Source of the DNA: Paenibacillus helianthi
GTDB lineage: Bacteria > Bacillota > Bacilli > Paenibacillales > Paenibacillaceae
Length of the DNA stretch: 64,000 bases
NCBI RefSeq assembly: GCF_001909055.1
Contig: NZ_LVWI01000049.1
Span: 21,983-85,982 of the forward strand
Direction: 5' to 3'
How positions within the stretch are numbered: the first letter of the stretch is position 1; each line of letters starts with the position of its first letter. Shown here in pieces: positions 42,146-51,793 of the stretch. The notes beneath the pieces were generated by a model. The model saw only the letters and a list, made by a program, of their open reading frames with translations, searched no databases and was not told the DNA's origin. The position numbers were made by a program, and so were the translations under genes.

Positions 42146-43438
42146 CTAATTCAGCGTAAGCACGGTGCCGTCCTTAAGCGTAACCCGCCATACCGGAATC
42201 AGCTGAAGCTTCTCCCCTTTGACAGCAGGCACATACACCGGAGTCAAATCCTTCACCGCAGAAGCCTGGCTAATTTGTGCCAATTGGCCCTCCAGCCTTT
42301 CCCCGAATGATAAATCTACGATCCGCTTGACCGCCTTGTCCTCTTCCACAAACATCAGGGAACGTTCATAGGATGATACGGTTCCTTGCTGAAGCTCCAG
42401 ATTAATCACTCCGTATTGCAGCTTCGGCTGGCTGATAATCGGATAGGAGCCATAGGGAGAAGAACCATAGAACTGTTGAAAAGATACCTTACGTTCCTGC
42501 CTGCCCTCTTCTGTTGCAGCCAGCCGGTAAGTTCCATTCCAGCCCCCGTGCTCATTCACAAAATCAACGGCCTCCAGGGCATCCTTAGCTGGAGTGCTGT
42601 CCCCAGCGGGAAGGGCAGCCGGATCACTATAACTCATCCAGTTCTGTTCCTGATCGACCTGAAGACTACGTTTGCTGTCTGTATAAATTTCGGAGCCGTC
42701 TTTTTCCGGAATATATCGGGTACTGCCTGCATCAAAAAAGAGATTGCTCTGCATCTGCTGAATCGTATACATGCCGGAGGGCATTTCGACTTCAACCATC
42801 GATACTTTGGCATCCGGCACATAATAATCGCCGTTCACTGCTTTGTAATTGGTCAGGTTATTGCCGAAATCGACATGCTGCTGCACATCCTGCACAGTGA
42901 GGTCGGCCTTGGCCGCCTCATAGACAATGTCGCCCCGGGTACTGAAGAAGACCGCGTGTGCTTTGGAATCATTCTTCATATTATAAATCCAAATCCTGTC
43001 GATGCTTTCCCCTTCAAACAGGGAATCGGGTGACAACTGCATGACCCGCTGCAGCAGGGTTACGGGAATTCCTGCACCAAAGGACAGCTCAATCCCCGGA
43101 TTTTCATTCCGGATCTTATCCCAGTCGAAGTCTTGCACGGACCGCCGCTGAAAGCTCTCAAAGCTCCGGCCCTTCAGACGGTTAAGGATGAGATTATAAA
43201 ATGTCGTATTGGGATAAAAAAGCGTATGCTTGCTCTCCCCCATATGAATAATCATTTTATCGGGATAGAGCAGGTTCTCCACCTTCTCCTCCGGCCCCAT
43301 ATTGTCTGTCTTCACATATAAATTCTCCGACATGACCGCTGAATCGCTGCCCGGCAACCGGTAGATCAGATAATAGCTCTCTATAAGACTCCCAAATACA
43401 AGCAGCGCAAGAACCCAGGATTTCACCTTTTCCTTCAT
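42146..43438 (-). CDS. walH: WalKR regulatory membrane protein WalH (YycH)
   Basis: 430 residues. One membrane helix near the N-terminus (WVLALLVFGSLIESYYLIY) is followed by a large extracytoplasmic domain with the YycH features of a central three-domain fold. Its ATG overlaps the walK stop by four bases. WalH and WalI form a complex with WalK. Identification rests on position and topology as well as sequence. Confidence 0.9.
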   Translation of the reverse strand: MKEKVKSWVLALLVFGSLIESYYLIYRLPGSDSAVMSENLYVKTDNMGPEEKVENLLYPDKMIIHMGESKHTLFYPNTTFYNLILNRLKGRSFESFQRRSVQDFDWDKIRNENPGIELSFGAGIPVTLLQRVMQLSPDSLFEGESIDRIWIYNMKNDSKAHAVFFSTRGDIVYEAAKADLTVQDVQQHVDFGNNLTNYKAVNGDYYVPDAKVSMVEVEMPSGMYTIQQMQSNLFFDAGSTRYIPEKDGSEIYTDSKRSLQVDQEQNWMSYSDPAALPAGDSTPAKDALEAVDFVNEHGGWNGTYRLAATEEGRQERKVSFQQFYGSSPYGSYPIISQPKLQYGVINLELQQGTVSSYERSLMFVEEDKAVKRIVDLSFGERLEGQLAQISQASAVKDLTPVYVPAVKGEKLQLIPVWRVTLKDGTVLTLN

Positions 43439-45270
43439 GACTCACTCCCCCTCTCCTGCTTCAATGGCAGTGTAAAGGTGACCAGTGAGCCCTCATTCAG
43501 CTCCGATTGAAGGGAAATTGAGCCGCCATGTGCTTTGACAATTTCCCGGGCAATGGACAGTCCCAGGCCTGTGCCCCCCATATTACGGGAACGGGCTTTG
43601 TCCACTCTATAGAAACGCTCAAAGATGCGCTCAATATCCTTCTTCGGGATGCCGATTCCGGAATCCCGGACAGAAACAGCCAGCATCCCCTCTTCATTCT
43701 TCAGGGCTTCGAGCTGAATCGTCCCGCCCTCCGGCGTATATTTCAGCGCATTGGAGACCAGATTGCCCAGCACCTGATCGATTTGATCACGGTCGAGCCA
43801 AGCGCTCTCGACCTCTTTGCGGACTCTGGTGCTGATATGAATCCGTTTCTGGCGGATTTGAAAAGAGAAGCGGTCCGCCACATCCTCCAGCATCTCGGAA
43901 ATATCGGTCTGCTGAATGCGCAGGCTGGATTCCTTCGAATCCAGACGTGAGAGATGCAGCAGATCCGTAACCAGGCGGATCATGCGCTCTGTCTCATTGC
44001 GGATGACCCCAACGAACCGCACGGCAAGCTGCGGATCTTCAAGTGCTCCGTCATCCAGTGCCTCGACATAGCTTTTGATGGTCGTTAGCGGTGTCCGCAG
44101 CTCATGCGACACATTCGCTACAAACTCACGGCGCGACTCTTCCAGATTCTCCTGCTCGGTCACATCCTGCAGGACCGCTATAGTACCCGCGATCCCTCTG
44201 CCCTCCCGCCGGTGTATAGGCGTGAAGGTAACACGCACAATGTTGGGATCTCCTCCGCCCATTGGCGACAGATGGAGCATTGCAGACTGGGCATTACCCT
44301 GAGCAAGGGAGCCTGACTGCTCATGATCCAAGCCGAGCAGCTCGTCCAAGGGAGCACCCTCCGGGAGCGGACCTTCTGAACCCAGCATATCTGCTGCCCG
44401 GGTATTCATCAGAATAACCCCGCCACTCTCATCGGTAGCGACAACACCGTCACTCATATTCGCCAGAATGGAAGCCAGCTTCTCTTTCTCCTCTTCATTC
44501 TGAGAGAGAGCTTCCCGCAATCTTCCAGTCATATAATTGAAAGCCTGACTTAGCTGGCCTATCTCATCGTTGCCGAAAACCGGCATTTTGCGGTTGAAGC
44601 GCCCTTCGGCTACCGCCGTGGCGTGCCGGGTCATTTCCTTAATCGGATGCGTGATCGTATGCGCCAGAATAACGCCCAGAACAGCCGTCAGCGCCAGTGC
44701 CAGCAGCAGTCCGGAGAGGAATACGCTGTTGATCCGGCTCATGGTTGCATACAGATCTTTCATGTCAGCAGCAATATAGATCGCTCCTACCACTTTGTCC
44801 CCGGAAAGCACGGGCTTGGCGACTACCTTCTTGCGCACATTATCATCCGCTATAATATACTCCTCATTGTCGCTGATTCCCTGAAGAGCGCGGCTGACCA
44901 CTGTCTGGGTGTTGCGCTGGCCGACATAGTCATTCTGCGAAGGAACCGAAGTGGTGATGATCTTACCGCTTGCATCCAGCACCTGAATCTCGGCACCATT
45001 GATATACAAATTGTTGACCATACCGCGCAGACTTTCTACTGCAGTCTCTTCATCTGCGGTTCCGGCCTCACTGCCGAATTTATCGGCGGTCAGAATCGAG
45101 AGCATCTCCGCGCGCGCCTTGAGGTCCTTGGTGAAATTATCAGTGAGTGAATTCTTCATCGAGCTGACAAAATATACGCCAATCAGTTGCATCGCGATCA
45201 GAATCAGCAGTACATAAATGATTATAAGCCTGGCCTGTATCGTCCGGAAAAAGGACAGTCCCTTCATCAC
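43435..45270 (-). CDS. walK: Sensor histidine kinase WalK (YycG)
   Basis: 611 residues. Two membrane helices (about 14-36 and 182-205) flank an extracytoplasmic sensor. Then come HAMP (THPIKEMTRHATAVAEGRF), PAS (LANMSDGVVATDESGGVI), the H-box VANVSHELRTPLTTIKSYVE and an ATPase domain (NLVSNALKYTPEGG, DSGIGIPKKDIERIFERFY, GTGLGLSIAREIV). It senses cell-wall state at the septum and phosphorylates WalR. The gene overlaps walR by four bases. Confidence 0.97.
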   Translation of the reverse strand: MMKGLSFFRTIQARLIIIYVLLILIAMQLIGVYFVSSMKNSLTDNFTKDLKARAEMLSILTADKFGSEAGTADEETAVESLRGMVNNLYINGAEIQVLDASGKIITTSVPSQNDYVGQRNTQTVVSRALQGISDNEEYIIADDNVRKKVVAKPVLSGDKVVGAIYIAADMKDLYATMSRINSVFLSGLLLALALTAVLGVILAHTITHPIKEMTRHATAVAEGRFNRKMPVFGNDEIGQLSQAFNYMTGRLREALSQNEEEKEKLASILANMSDGVVATDESGGVILMNTRAADMLGSEGPLPEGAPLDELLGLDHEQSGSLAQGNAQSAMLHLSPMGGGDPNIVRVTFTPIHRREGRGIAGTIAVLQDVTEQENLEESRREFVANVSHELRTPLTTIKSYVEALDDGALEDPQLAVRFVGVIRNETERMIRLVTDLLHLSRLDSKESSLRIQQTDISEMLEDVADRFSFQIRQKRIHISTRVRKEVESAWLDRDQIDQVLGNLVSNALKYTPEGGTIQLEALKNEEGMLAVSVRDSGIGIPKKDIERIFERFYRVDKARSRNMGGTGLGLSIAREIVKAHGGSISLQSELNEGSLVTFTLPLKQERGSES

Positions 45271-45998
45271 AACCCTCCGCTTTTGGGGCTATGCATCAAA
45301 TAACCAAGTCCGCGCCGGGTAAAAATATATTCCGGTTTGCTGGGATTCTCCTCAATTTTCTCTCTCAGACGGCGGATCGTTACATCAACGGTCCGCACAT
45401 CCCCGAAATACTCGAAGCCCCATACGGCCTGCAGCAAATGCTCCCGGGTCATTACCTTGCCGGCGTGGCGAATCATATAATAGAGCAGTTCATACTCACG
45501 GTGCGTCAGATCAAGCGGCTCGCCTTCCTTATAGACCATGTACATGTCCGTATCCACAAACAGGCCAAAATGCTGTACCCCCTGCTTGCTTTCCAGTTGT
45601 TCACTCTGTGCTTCCGACGGTACAGGCTTATGCTGGCGCCGCATTTGCGCCTTGACTCTCGCCAGCAGTTCCCGCGTACTGAACGGCTTGGTTACATAAT
45701 CATCTGCTCCAAGCTCCAGGCCCAGCACCTTGTCGATCTCCCCATCTTTGGCGGTAAGCATAATAATCGGGATATCCAGATGAGCTGAACGCACCTCACG
45801 GCAGACATCCATGCCATCTTTGCCGGGAAGCATCAGGTCGAGCAGCATCAGGTCGGGCCGTTTGGACAAGGCAAGCTCTACTGCACTGTTTCCGTCAAAG
45901 GCGCAGATTACTTCATAGCCCTCTTTTTCCAAATTGAATTTCAATATATCAGCAATAGGCTGTTCATCGTCTACTACCAGAATCGTCCCCATCTGCAT
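45267..45998 (-). CDS. walR: Response regulator WalR (YycF)
   Basis: 243 residues. Receiver domain with Asp54 in MLLDLMLPGKDG and a winged helix reading LTHREYELLYYMIRHAGKVM, EHLLQAVWGFEYFGDVRTVD. It is the essential regulator of wall hydrolases in low-GC Gram-positives. The ATG at 45998 and one at 45992 are both possible starts (GGAG fits the latter better). It opens the walRKHIJ operon. Confidence 0.97.
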   Translation of the reverse strand: MQMGTILVVDDEQPIADILKFNLEKEGYEVICAFDGNSAVELALSKRPDLMLLDLMLPGKDGMDVCREVRSAHLDIPIIMLTAKDGEIDKVLGLELGADDYVTKPFSTRELLARVKAQMRRQHKPVPSEAQSEQLESKQGVQHFGLFVDTDMYMVYKEGEPLDLTHREYELLYYMIRHAGKVMTREHLLQAVWGFEYFGDVRTVDVTIRRLREKIEENPSKPEYIFTRRGLGYLMHSPKSGGL

Positions 45999-46100
45999 AT
46001 GCTCCGCTTCACCTTTCTAACCATACTTATCATTGATTCTCTTATTTTAGCATACCTGTCCTGGCGTCACATCCTACGATGCGCATTCTTGTAATTTAAA

Positions 46101-46126
46101 AGCCGCCCGGAATCACTCGGACGGCT
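46101..46126 (-). terminator. Terminator after M23 hydrolase gene
   Basis: Inverted repeat AGCCGCCCGG/CGGACGGCT with one mismatch, followed on the minus strand by TTTTAAATT. It lies 16 bases past the stop. Confidence 0.65.
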
Positions 46127-46141
46127 GGCTTAAGATATGAA

Positions 46142-47722
46142 TTATTGCAGATACTTCATTGGATTGATCGCGATCCCGTTTTTGCGGATTTCAAAATGCA
46201 GATGTGTGCCAGTTGAACGTCCAGTGCTGCCCATGACTCCGATTTGCGTACCTTGTTCAAGTCTTTGTCCAAGAGAGACTGAAATTCTGCTCAAATGACC
46301 GTAGTACGTAATATACCCGTTATGATGATCTACAATCACTACGTTGCCATATCCGTTCTGTACACCTGCAAAGCTGACTGTTCCGGCATCGGCTGCTTTG
46401 ATCGTACGGTTACCGGACACCAGGTCAACACCTTTATGTACGCGGCCCCAACGCTCGCCGTAGCTGCTGGAAATCGATGCTCCCATCACCGGCCAGGCAA
46501 ACATCCCTGTTCCTTCTCCGGCAGACTTGGTTTCCTTGTACGTTCCTTCTCCGACAACCTTGGTTCCCCGGTACACCACTTCCGGCAGCGAAGCATGCAC
46601 CACCGTCTGTCCCAGCCATTCTTCCTTGACGACCAGACCATTTTCTTTGGTTAGGCGGTACTGCATCGTTTTGAGGCCAGTCTGTCCCGGACGTACCACT
46701 TTGCTCTTGCCTGCTGGGAGCAGATCGCTCTTACGCACAACCACATCCGGCTCGGTAACGACCTGTTCGCCCACCTGTTCTACGGTAACCACCGTAAGTG
46801 CGGGCTGGGGAACCGTCAATTGCAGAGTGTCGCCAATTTGCAGCGTCAATTCTTTGACCGTAGGATTGTTCTTGAAGATCTCAGCCTGTGTAGTATCATA
46901 CAGCTTGGCGATACCAGAAATCGTGTCGCCTTCCTGCACCGTATACGTCAGCGGCTCCTCTTTGCCTTCGGTAAGTGCACTTACGGCTTCATCCACACTT
47001 AAGACTTTGTTCGGATCGGCTTTGACCGGTACAATAGACACCTGCTCGCGGATATCAGCCGACTCTACGGTATCCTTGGCACTGGTTGCGCCCTTGGCTG
47101 AACTTGAAGCAGCCGTCTTCTTGAGCTGCGCTCCTGTAGAAGCTTCGGTCTGCGGCATGTAATGCTCCTTGACACCTTTCAGCACGGCTGCTGCCGTCGC
47201 CTGATCCTTGACGATGCCAAGAACCTCGCCGTCTACCGTTAATTGCACACCTACCGCATAGGCCTTCAGCATGCCATCCAATTTGTCCAATGTGGCACGG
47301 CTGTCAACCTCAGGCTTAAAGGCTTTTTCGGCCTCGGTCGAAATCCCGTCTGTCTGCAGAACCATCACGGACTCAGGATACTTCACCTGATACTCCTGAC
47401 TCTTCTGTTCAAATAGCTGCTCCAGATCAGCCTTTTGGCTGATCTTTCCGATTTCTTCGCCCTTCACCAGAACCTTATAGTAAGTTACCGTATTAGCGGT
47501 CACATACCTCTTCTCGGCTCCCACCAGAAACGCACCAAGCAGCACCAGACCGGCGGAAGCCGCGATCCAGGAGCGCCGTAATCTCCGGGGTTTAGTCTCC
47601 TGATGAAAGACATTATCGCTATCGGCATCGCTGCCCTGTTGACTTGCTGCACCGAGCTCTGCGGAATACCCGTCATCGTTCCGCAGCTTCCCCGCCTGGC
47701 GCATGAACTTAAATCCCTTCAT
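46142..47722 (-). CDS. M23 family peptidoglycan endopeptidase with LysM and G5 domains
   Basis: 526 residues from 47722 (AAGGGAGAG before the ATG; an in-frame ATG 16 codons upstream lacks one). A membrane helix near residues 55-75 anchors it. LysM (YTVQEGDTISGIAKLYDTTQ) binds glycan and a G5 domain follows (VVRPGQTGLKTMQYRLTKEN). The C-terminal M23 domain has zinc ligands in HKGVDL and THLHFEI. It cuts peptide cross-links or bridges in the wall. Directly upstream of walR, it is a likely WalR target, though I found no convincing WalR box. Confidence 0.92.
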   Translation of the reverse strand: MKGFKFMRQAGKLRNDDGYSAELGAASQQGSDADSDNVFHQETKPRRLRRSWIAASAGLVLLGAFLVGAEKRYVTANTVTYYKVLVKGEEIGKISQKADLEQLFEQKSQEYQVKYPESVMVLQTDGISTEAEKAFKPEVDSRATLDKLDGMLKAYAVGVQLTVDGEVLGIVKDQATAAAVLKGVKEHYMPQTEASTGAQLKKTAASSSAKGATSAKDTVESADIREQVSIVPVKADPNKVLSVDEAVSALTEGKEEPLTYTVQEGDTISGIAKLYDTTQAEIFKNNPTVKELTLQIGDTLQLTVPQPALTVVTVEQVGEQVVTEPDVVVRKSDLLPAGKSKVVRPGQTGLKTMQYRLTKENGLVVKEEWLGQTVVHASLPEVVYRGTKVVGEGTYKETKSAGEGTGMFAWPVMGASISSSYGERWGRVHKGVDLVSGNRTIKAADAGTVSFAGVQNGYGNVVIVDHHNGYITYYGHLSRISVSLGQRLEQGTQIGVMGSTGRSTGTHLHFEIRKNGIAINPMKYLQ

Positions 47723-47943
47723 GAAACTCTCCCTTTCAGTCCGCCCATTCCTACCGCACAGAGCGGCCAAGCTTTGTTATACGTCCCCTTTTATATATGC
47801 TGCAGCATCTATTTATCTATTTGCATGAGTACGAATGATCATGTTGTGAGGTACCTGAAAAAGGTTACAAAAAATTAACCCCTTATAGTCCTTTTTTACT
47901 GTACCACAGCCAGGAGAAAAATTTCAACTTTCCAAACACAACA

Positions 47944-47966
47944 AAACCCGCGAAAATCGCGGGTTT
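47944..47966 (-). terminator. Terminator after 48021-48641
   Basis: Perfect 9-bp stem AAACCCGCG/CGCGGGTTT with 5-nt loop, followed on the minus strand by TGTTGTG. Confidence 0.75.
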
Positions 47967-48020
47967 ATTCCAGAAATATGACGCATAAACAGCCTTCCAG
48001 TGTCCAAAAAGTGACATTTT

Positions 48021-48641
48021 TTAATTTTGTGGACTATCCTTGCTGTTTGGTGTAAGCATTTTCATTAAGGTCTCATATTCCTTTTGATCTACGTATTTCG
48101 CTATGACCTGCTGCAGTTCCTGGACTTCACTCTCTGTTAGCCCATCTTCCATGGCCTTGGATATCTTTTGCATTTCCTCCTGAGGCAGCTTAGCCATTAA
48201 AATATTGAAAATATTGGTTTTTTCATCAGCAGGCAGATTCTCCTTCAAATTCAGCATGGCCTCCGGTGTCATTACCAATTCCTGTTCACTGGAGGCTTCG
48301 CCCATCACAGGCAGGGCATCCTTAGGGGCATCTTCCTCCACCGTTTTCTCTCCACTTTTACCGCCAGTCGAATTCGTTTTACCTTCTTCCGTTTTGCTAC
48401 TGTCTGGCACTGCAGTTTCTTTATCCTCAGCTGTATCTGATGCCGGAGGTTTTGTGTCCATACCGGTCAGACTCTTCATAAATCCGCCGATCCCCGGCTC
48501 TGGCCCATCCAGCTTAATGTCGAAGCTTGCGAGCACCGACCGGATATACGTATTCACCACATAGGCTGTAGTCAGAATAGACAGTGCACTGGCCAGCACC
48601 ACAATCAGGCAGACAGCAAGTGTACGCTTTACCATTTTCAT
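48021..48641 (-). CDS. Membrane-anchored hypothetical protein
   Basis: About 206 residues. One N-terminal membrane helix (VKRTLAVCLIVVLASALSIL) is followed by a disordered, charged linker (about residues 55-110, rich in Glu/Lys/Ser). The helical C-terminal region reads LPQEEMQKISKAMEDGLTES then EVQELQQVIAKYVDQKEYET. Three in-frame ATGs lie close together (48647, 48641, 48635); 48641 has the best distance to GGGAG. No family recognised. The gene lies between purA and the wall hydrolase and may be an envelope protein. Confidence 0.7.
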   Translation of the reverse strand: MKMVKRTLAVCLIVVLASALSILTTAYVVNTYIRSVLASFDIKLDGPEPGIGGFMKSLTGMDTKPPASDTAEDKETAVPDSSKTEEGKTNSTGGKSGEKTVEEDAPKDALPVMGEASSEQELVMTPEAMLNLKENLPADEKTNIFNILMAKLPQEEMQKISKAMEDGLTESEVQELQQVIAKYVDQKEYETLMKMLTPNSKDSPQN

Positions 48642-48790
48642 CTTCATCTCTCCCTTGCTTCTGTTCATGGCCAATCTCAGGAATATCAGGCCTCGGATCC
48701 TTCTATCCTTTCAGTATTGACTAGAACGCTGCAAGAGAAACGTCTGAACCGATATAGAGACTCTTTGATTATCGCCAGTAACAAATAAAA

Positions 48791-48812
48791 AGGAGCCTCA
48801 ATGGAGGCCCCT
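48791..48812 (-). terminator. Terminator after purA
   Basis: Stem GGAGCCTC/GAGGCCCC with 4-nt loop, followed on the minus strand by TTTTTATTTG. Confidence 0.75.
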
Positions 48813-48836
48813 CAGAGGATAAAGCTTATATTCGAT

Positions 48837-50123
48837 CTAGATATAGATTGGAAGTACTTGATTGGTCTGCTCACGGTTACGGCCTACGGAGAAGATCGAG
48901 ATCGGAATGCCTGTAAGCTCCGACACCCGTTCAACATATTTCCGTGTATTCACCGGCAGGTCTTCCAGCGTCTTCGCCGAAGTGATATCCTCACTCCAGC
49001 CTGGAAGCTCCTCATAGACGGCTTCGCATTCTGCCAGCATTTTCAGTGAGGCCGGATAGTGGGTAATCACTTCTCCACGGTATTTATAACCTGTGCAGAT
49101 CTTTACGGTTTCGAGACCACTAAGTACGTCAAGTGAGTTCAAGGACAGACCGGTAATTCCGCTGACGCGCCGGGCATGACGCACCACTACACTGTCGAAC
49201 CAGCCTACGCGGCGTGCACGTCCCGTAACCGTACCATACTCATGACCAGTCTCACGGATGTAGTCGCCAATCGAATCGTTCAACTCGGTTGGGAACGGTC
49301 CATCACCAACACGGGTAGTATAGGACTTGGCTACACCGATAACCTGCTTAATCTTGGACGGTCCTACACCTGAACCGATGCAGACGCCGCCTGCCGATGG
49401 ATTGGAAGAAGTAACGAATGGATACGTGCCTTGGTCAATATCAAGCATTACACCCTGCGCGCCCTCGAATAGTACACGGGAATCGGCATCAATGGCCTCG
49501 TTCAGCACTACAGAGGTATCCGTAACATAGCCTCGGAGCACTTCTGCATACTCCAGATATTGGGTCAGAATTTCTTCTACGTCCAGCGCTTCCGCTCCAT
49601 AGACCTGAGTAATTACCTGGTTCTTTTCTTCCATTAGGTGGCGAAGTCTCAGCTCGAACTCTTCTGCATCCATCAGATCAGCAATGCGGATACCGTTGCG
49701 GGCAGCCTTATCCATGTAAGCCGGGCCAATCCCTTTGCGGGTAGTGCCGATTTTGTTCGGGCCTTTACGGTCCTCTTCCAGCGCATCCAACAGCATATGA
49801 TATGGCATGATGACATGGGCGCGGTCACTGATCACCAGATTCTTGGTGTCGAAGCCGTTCTCATGAATATAATTAATTTCTTGAATCAGCGCTTCAGGGT
49901 TGATAACCATTCCGTTACCGATGACACAAGTTTTCTCTTTATAAAATACTCCTGATGGAATCAAGCTCAGCTTGAACTTCTTCCCGTCAATCAGAATCGT
50001 GTGACCGGCATTGTTACCCCCTTGATACCGGGCGACCACATCTGCGCTCTCTGCCAGAAAATCCGTGATCTTGCCTTTGCCTTCGTCTCCCCATTGTGTT
50101 CCCACGACGACTACCGTTGACAT
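48837..50123 (-). CDS. purA: Adenylosuccinate synthetase
   Basis: 428 residues starting MSTVVVVGTQWGDEGKGKITD at 50123, seven bases after GGAGG; the ATG two codons upstream is too close. Motifs: the GTP-binding loop QWGDEGKGK, RYQGGNNAGHTI, GTTRKGIGPAYMDK and PFVTSSNPSAGG. It makes adenylosuccinate from IMP, aspartate and GTP, the first step from IMP to AMP. Monocistronic, with a structured leader. Confidence 0.97.
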   Translation of the reverse strand: MSTVVVVGTQWGDEGKGKITDFLAESADVVARYQGGNNAGHTILIDGKKFKLSLIPSGVFYKEKTCVIGNGMVINPEALIQEINYIHENGFDTKNLVISDRAHVIMPYHMLLDALEEDRKGPNKIGTTRKGIGPAYMDKAARNGIRIADLMDAEEFELRLRHLMEEKNQVITQVYGAEALDVEEILTQYLEYAEVLRGYVTDTSVVLNEAIDADSRVLFEGAQGVMLDIDQGTYPFVTSSNPSAGGVCIGSGVGPSKIKQVIGVAKSYTTRVGDGPFPTELNDSIGDYIRETGHEYGTVTGRARRVGWFDSVVVRHARRVSGITGLSLNSLDVLSGLETVKICTGYKYRGEVITHYPASLKMLAECEAVYEELPGWSEDITSAKTLEDLPVNTRKYVERVSELTGIPISIFSVGRNREQTNQVLPIYI

Positions 50124-50129
50124 GTTCAT

Positions 50130-50377
50130 TCCTCCGTAGGTGCTCGCTTAGCACCATTATTTTTCAAAATAGAAGAATCTATATGATTAAGCTATAAATT
50201 ATCCTTCTATTTCCCGCTGAAACCCGCCGTCCCTTTAGGACAGCGAAGCCGTTTCCACTTGTAATATGGGCTCTGTACTCGCTTCTTATGTACGCAGCCC
50301 TCCGGACGCCCGGCGGTTTAACCCGCTAAAGCACAATAACCAGTGTAACAGCGGTACTTTTTAAAGTCAAATAAAAA
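50130..50377 (-). promoter_or_regulatory. purA leader with hairpins
   Basis: On the minus strand a hairpin GGTGCT-AAGCG-AGCACC (50139-50155) ends three bases before the purA ribosome site. Further upstream lie TAGAAG/CTTCTA and GTCC/GGAC pairings. The arrangement could control access to the ribosome site. It does not match a purine riboswitch that I can recognise, and no clear PurBox was found. Confidence 0.35.
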
Positions 50378-50411
50378 CGAACGATCTCACAAGGAAATGT
50401 GTGATCGTTCG
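50378..50411 (-). terminator. Terminator after dnaC
   Basis: A 14-position stem (CGAACGATC then CACA, with one T-T mismatch) followed on the minus strand by TTTTTATTTG. It starts about 20 bases after the stop and ends the yybS-gdpP-rplI-dnaC run. Confidence 0.85.
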
Positions 50412-50430
50412 GATATTGTACAAAAAATGC

Positions 50431-51792
50431 CTAACCTGCAAACGGTTCGTTATGAGCACGCTCGTAGTTGACGAATTTGTTGAAATTTTTCAGGAACACC
50501 AGCTCTACGGTGCCTACAGGACCATTACGCTGTTTGGCAATAATAATTTCGATGATATTCTTCTTTTCAGTATCCTGATTATAGTAATCATCACGATACA
50601 GGAAGGCCACGATATCGGCATCCTGCTCAATCGAGCCCGATTCACGAAGGTCACTCATCATCGGACGTTTATCCTGACGCTGCTCCACACCACGGCTGAG
50701 CTGAGACAAAGCAATCACCGGTACATCCAGCTCACGGGCAATCTGCTTCAAAGTACGGGAGATCTCCGAGACTTCCTGCTGACGGTTCTCACCGCCCTTG
50801 CCGCGACCCTGAATGAGCTGCAAATAGTCAATGACAATCATGCCCAGACCTTTTTCCTTCTTCAGTCTTCGGCATTTTGCACGAATATCCGTAACCGTAA
50901 TACCGGGAGTATCATCAATATAGATTTCCGCTTCGGACAAAGATTGAATTCCCATCGTCAGCTTCGACCAGTCATCATCACTTTTGAAGTCACCAGTACG
51001 CATAATATTGGCATCCAGATTCGCTTCAGCACAAATCATACGTTGAACCAGCTGCGGCGCCGACATTTCCAGACTGAAAATAGCGACAGTCTCTTTGGCC
51101 CGAACCGCTACATTCTGGGCAATATTCAGGGCGAACGCTGTTTTCCCTACAGAAGGACGGGCAGCCACAATAATCAGGTCATTCCGCTGAAAGCCGTTAG
51201 TCATATGGTCAAGGTCCACGAATCCGGTAGGAATCCCGGAGGTCCCCCCCTTGTTCTGATGGAGCAGCTCCACCCGGTCGAATACCTGCATGAGCACATC
51301 ACGGATGGCAATAAATCCGCTGCCGCTGCGCCGGTTAGAGATTTCAAGAATCCGCCGCTCGGCATCGCTGAGCATACCACCTACATCTTCTCCGCCGGTA
51401 TAACCTTCACTGACAATCTGCGTCGCGGTACGGATCAAGCGCCGCAGCATCGCCTTCTCTTCGATAATTTGGGCATAGTATTCAACGTTGGCTGCAGTCG
51501 GCACCGCATGCGCCAGCTTCGCCAGATAGCTGACACCGCCGATATCCTCAAGCTGTCCCTTGTCCTGCAGTCTGGACGTCAGTGTAACCAGGTCAATCGG
51601 CTGGCTCTCTTCTCCGAGCTGCACCATCGCTTCAAATATCATCTGATGCGGTTTATCGTAGAAGTCTTCGGTATTCACCCGCTCCATCGCGGTAAGCAGC
51701 GCCTCATCCTGCAGGAGCACAGCACCGATTACAGCCTGCTCTGCCTCCAGGTTCTGCGGGGGAATCCGATCGAAAAAGAGATCTCCACCCAT
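50431..51792 (-). CDS. dnaC: Replicative DNA helicase (DnaB family; dnaC in Bacillus)
   Basis: 453 residues. The N-terminal helical domain begins RIPPQNLEAEQAVIGAVLL. The RecA-like motor shows Walker A RPSVGKTAFALN, MSAPQLVQRMICAEANLD, VIDYLQLIQGRG, LSQLSRGVEQRQDKRP and the arginine-finger region LRESGSIEQDADIVAFLYR. It unwinds DNA at the replication fork as a hexamer. It starts one base after the rplI stop codon, with GGAGGAG upstream. E. coli calls the same protein DnaB. Confidence 0.97.
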   Translation of the reverse strand: MGGDLFFDRIPPQNLEAEQAVIGAVLLQDEALLTAMERVNTEDFYDKPHQMIFEAMVQLGEESQPIDLVTLTSRLQDKGQLEDIGGVSYLAKLAHAVPTAANVEYYAQIIEEKAMLRRLIRTATQIVSEGYTGGEDVGGMLSDAERRILEISNRRSGSGFIAIRDVLMQVFDRVELLHQNKGGTSGIPTGFVDLDHMTNGFQRNDLIIVAARPSVGKTAFALNIAQNVAVRAKETVAIFSLEMSAPQLVQRMICAEANLDANIMRTGDFKSDDDWSKLTMGIQSLSEAEIYIDDTPGITVTDIRAKCRRLKKEKGLGMIVIDYLQLIQGRGKGGENRQQEVSEISRTLKQIARELDVPVIALSQLSRGVEQRQDKRPMMSDLRESGSIEQDADIVAFLYRDDYYNQDTEKKNIIEIIIAKQRNGPVGTVELVFLKNFNKFVNYERAHNEPFAG

Positions 51793-51793
51793 C

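Noticed and set aside
47723..47890. WalR binding box upstream of the M23 hydrolase
   Set aside because: A single TGTAAC half-site is present, but the second half-site at the right spacing is degenerate.
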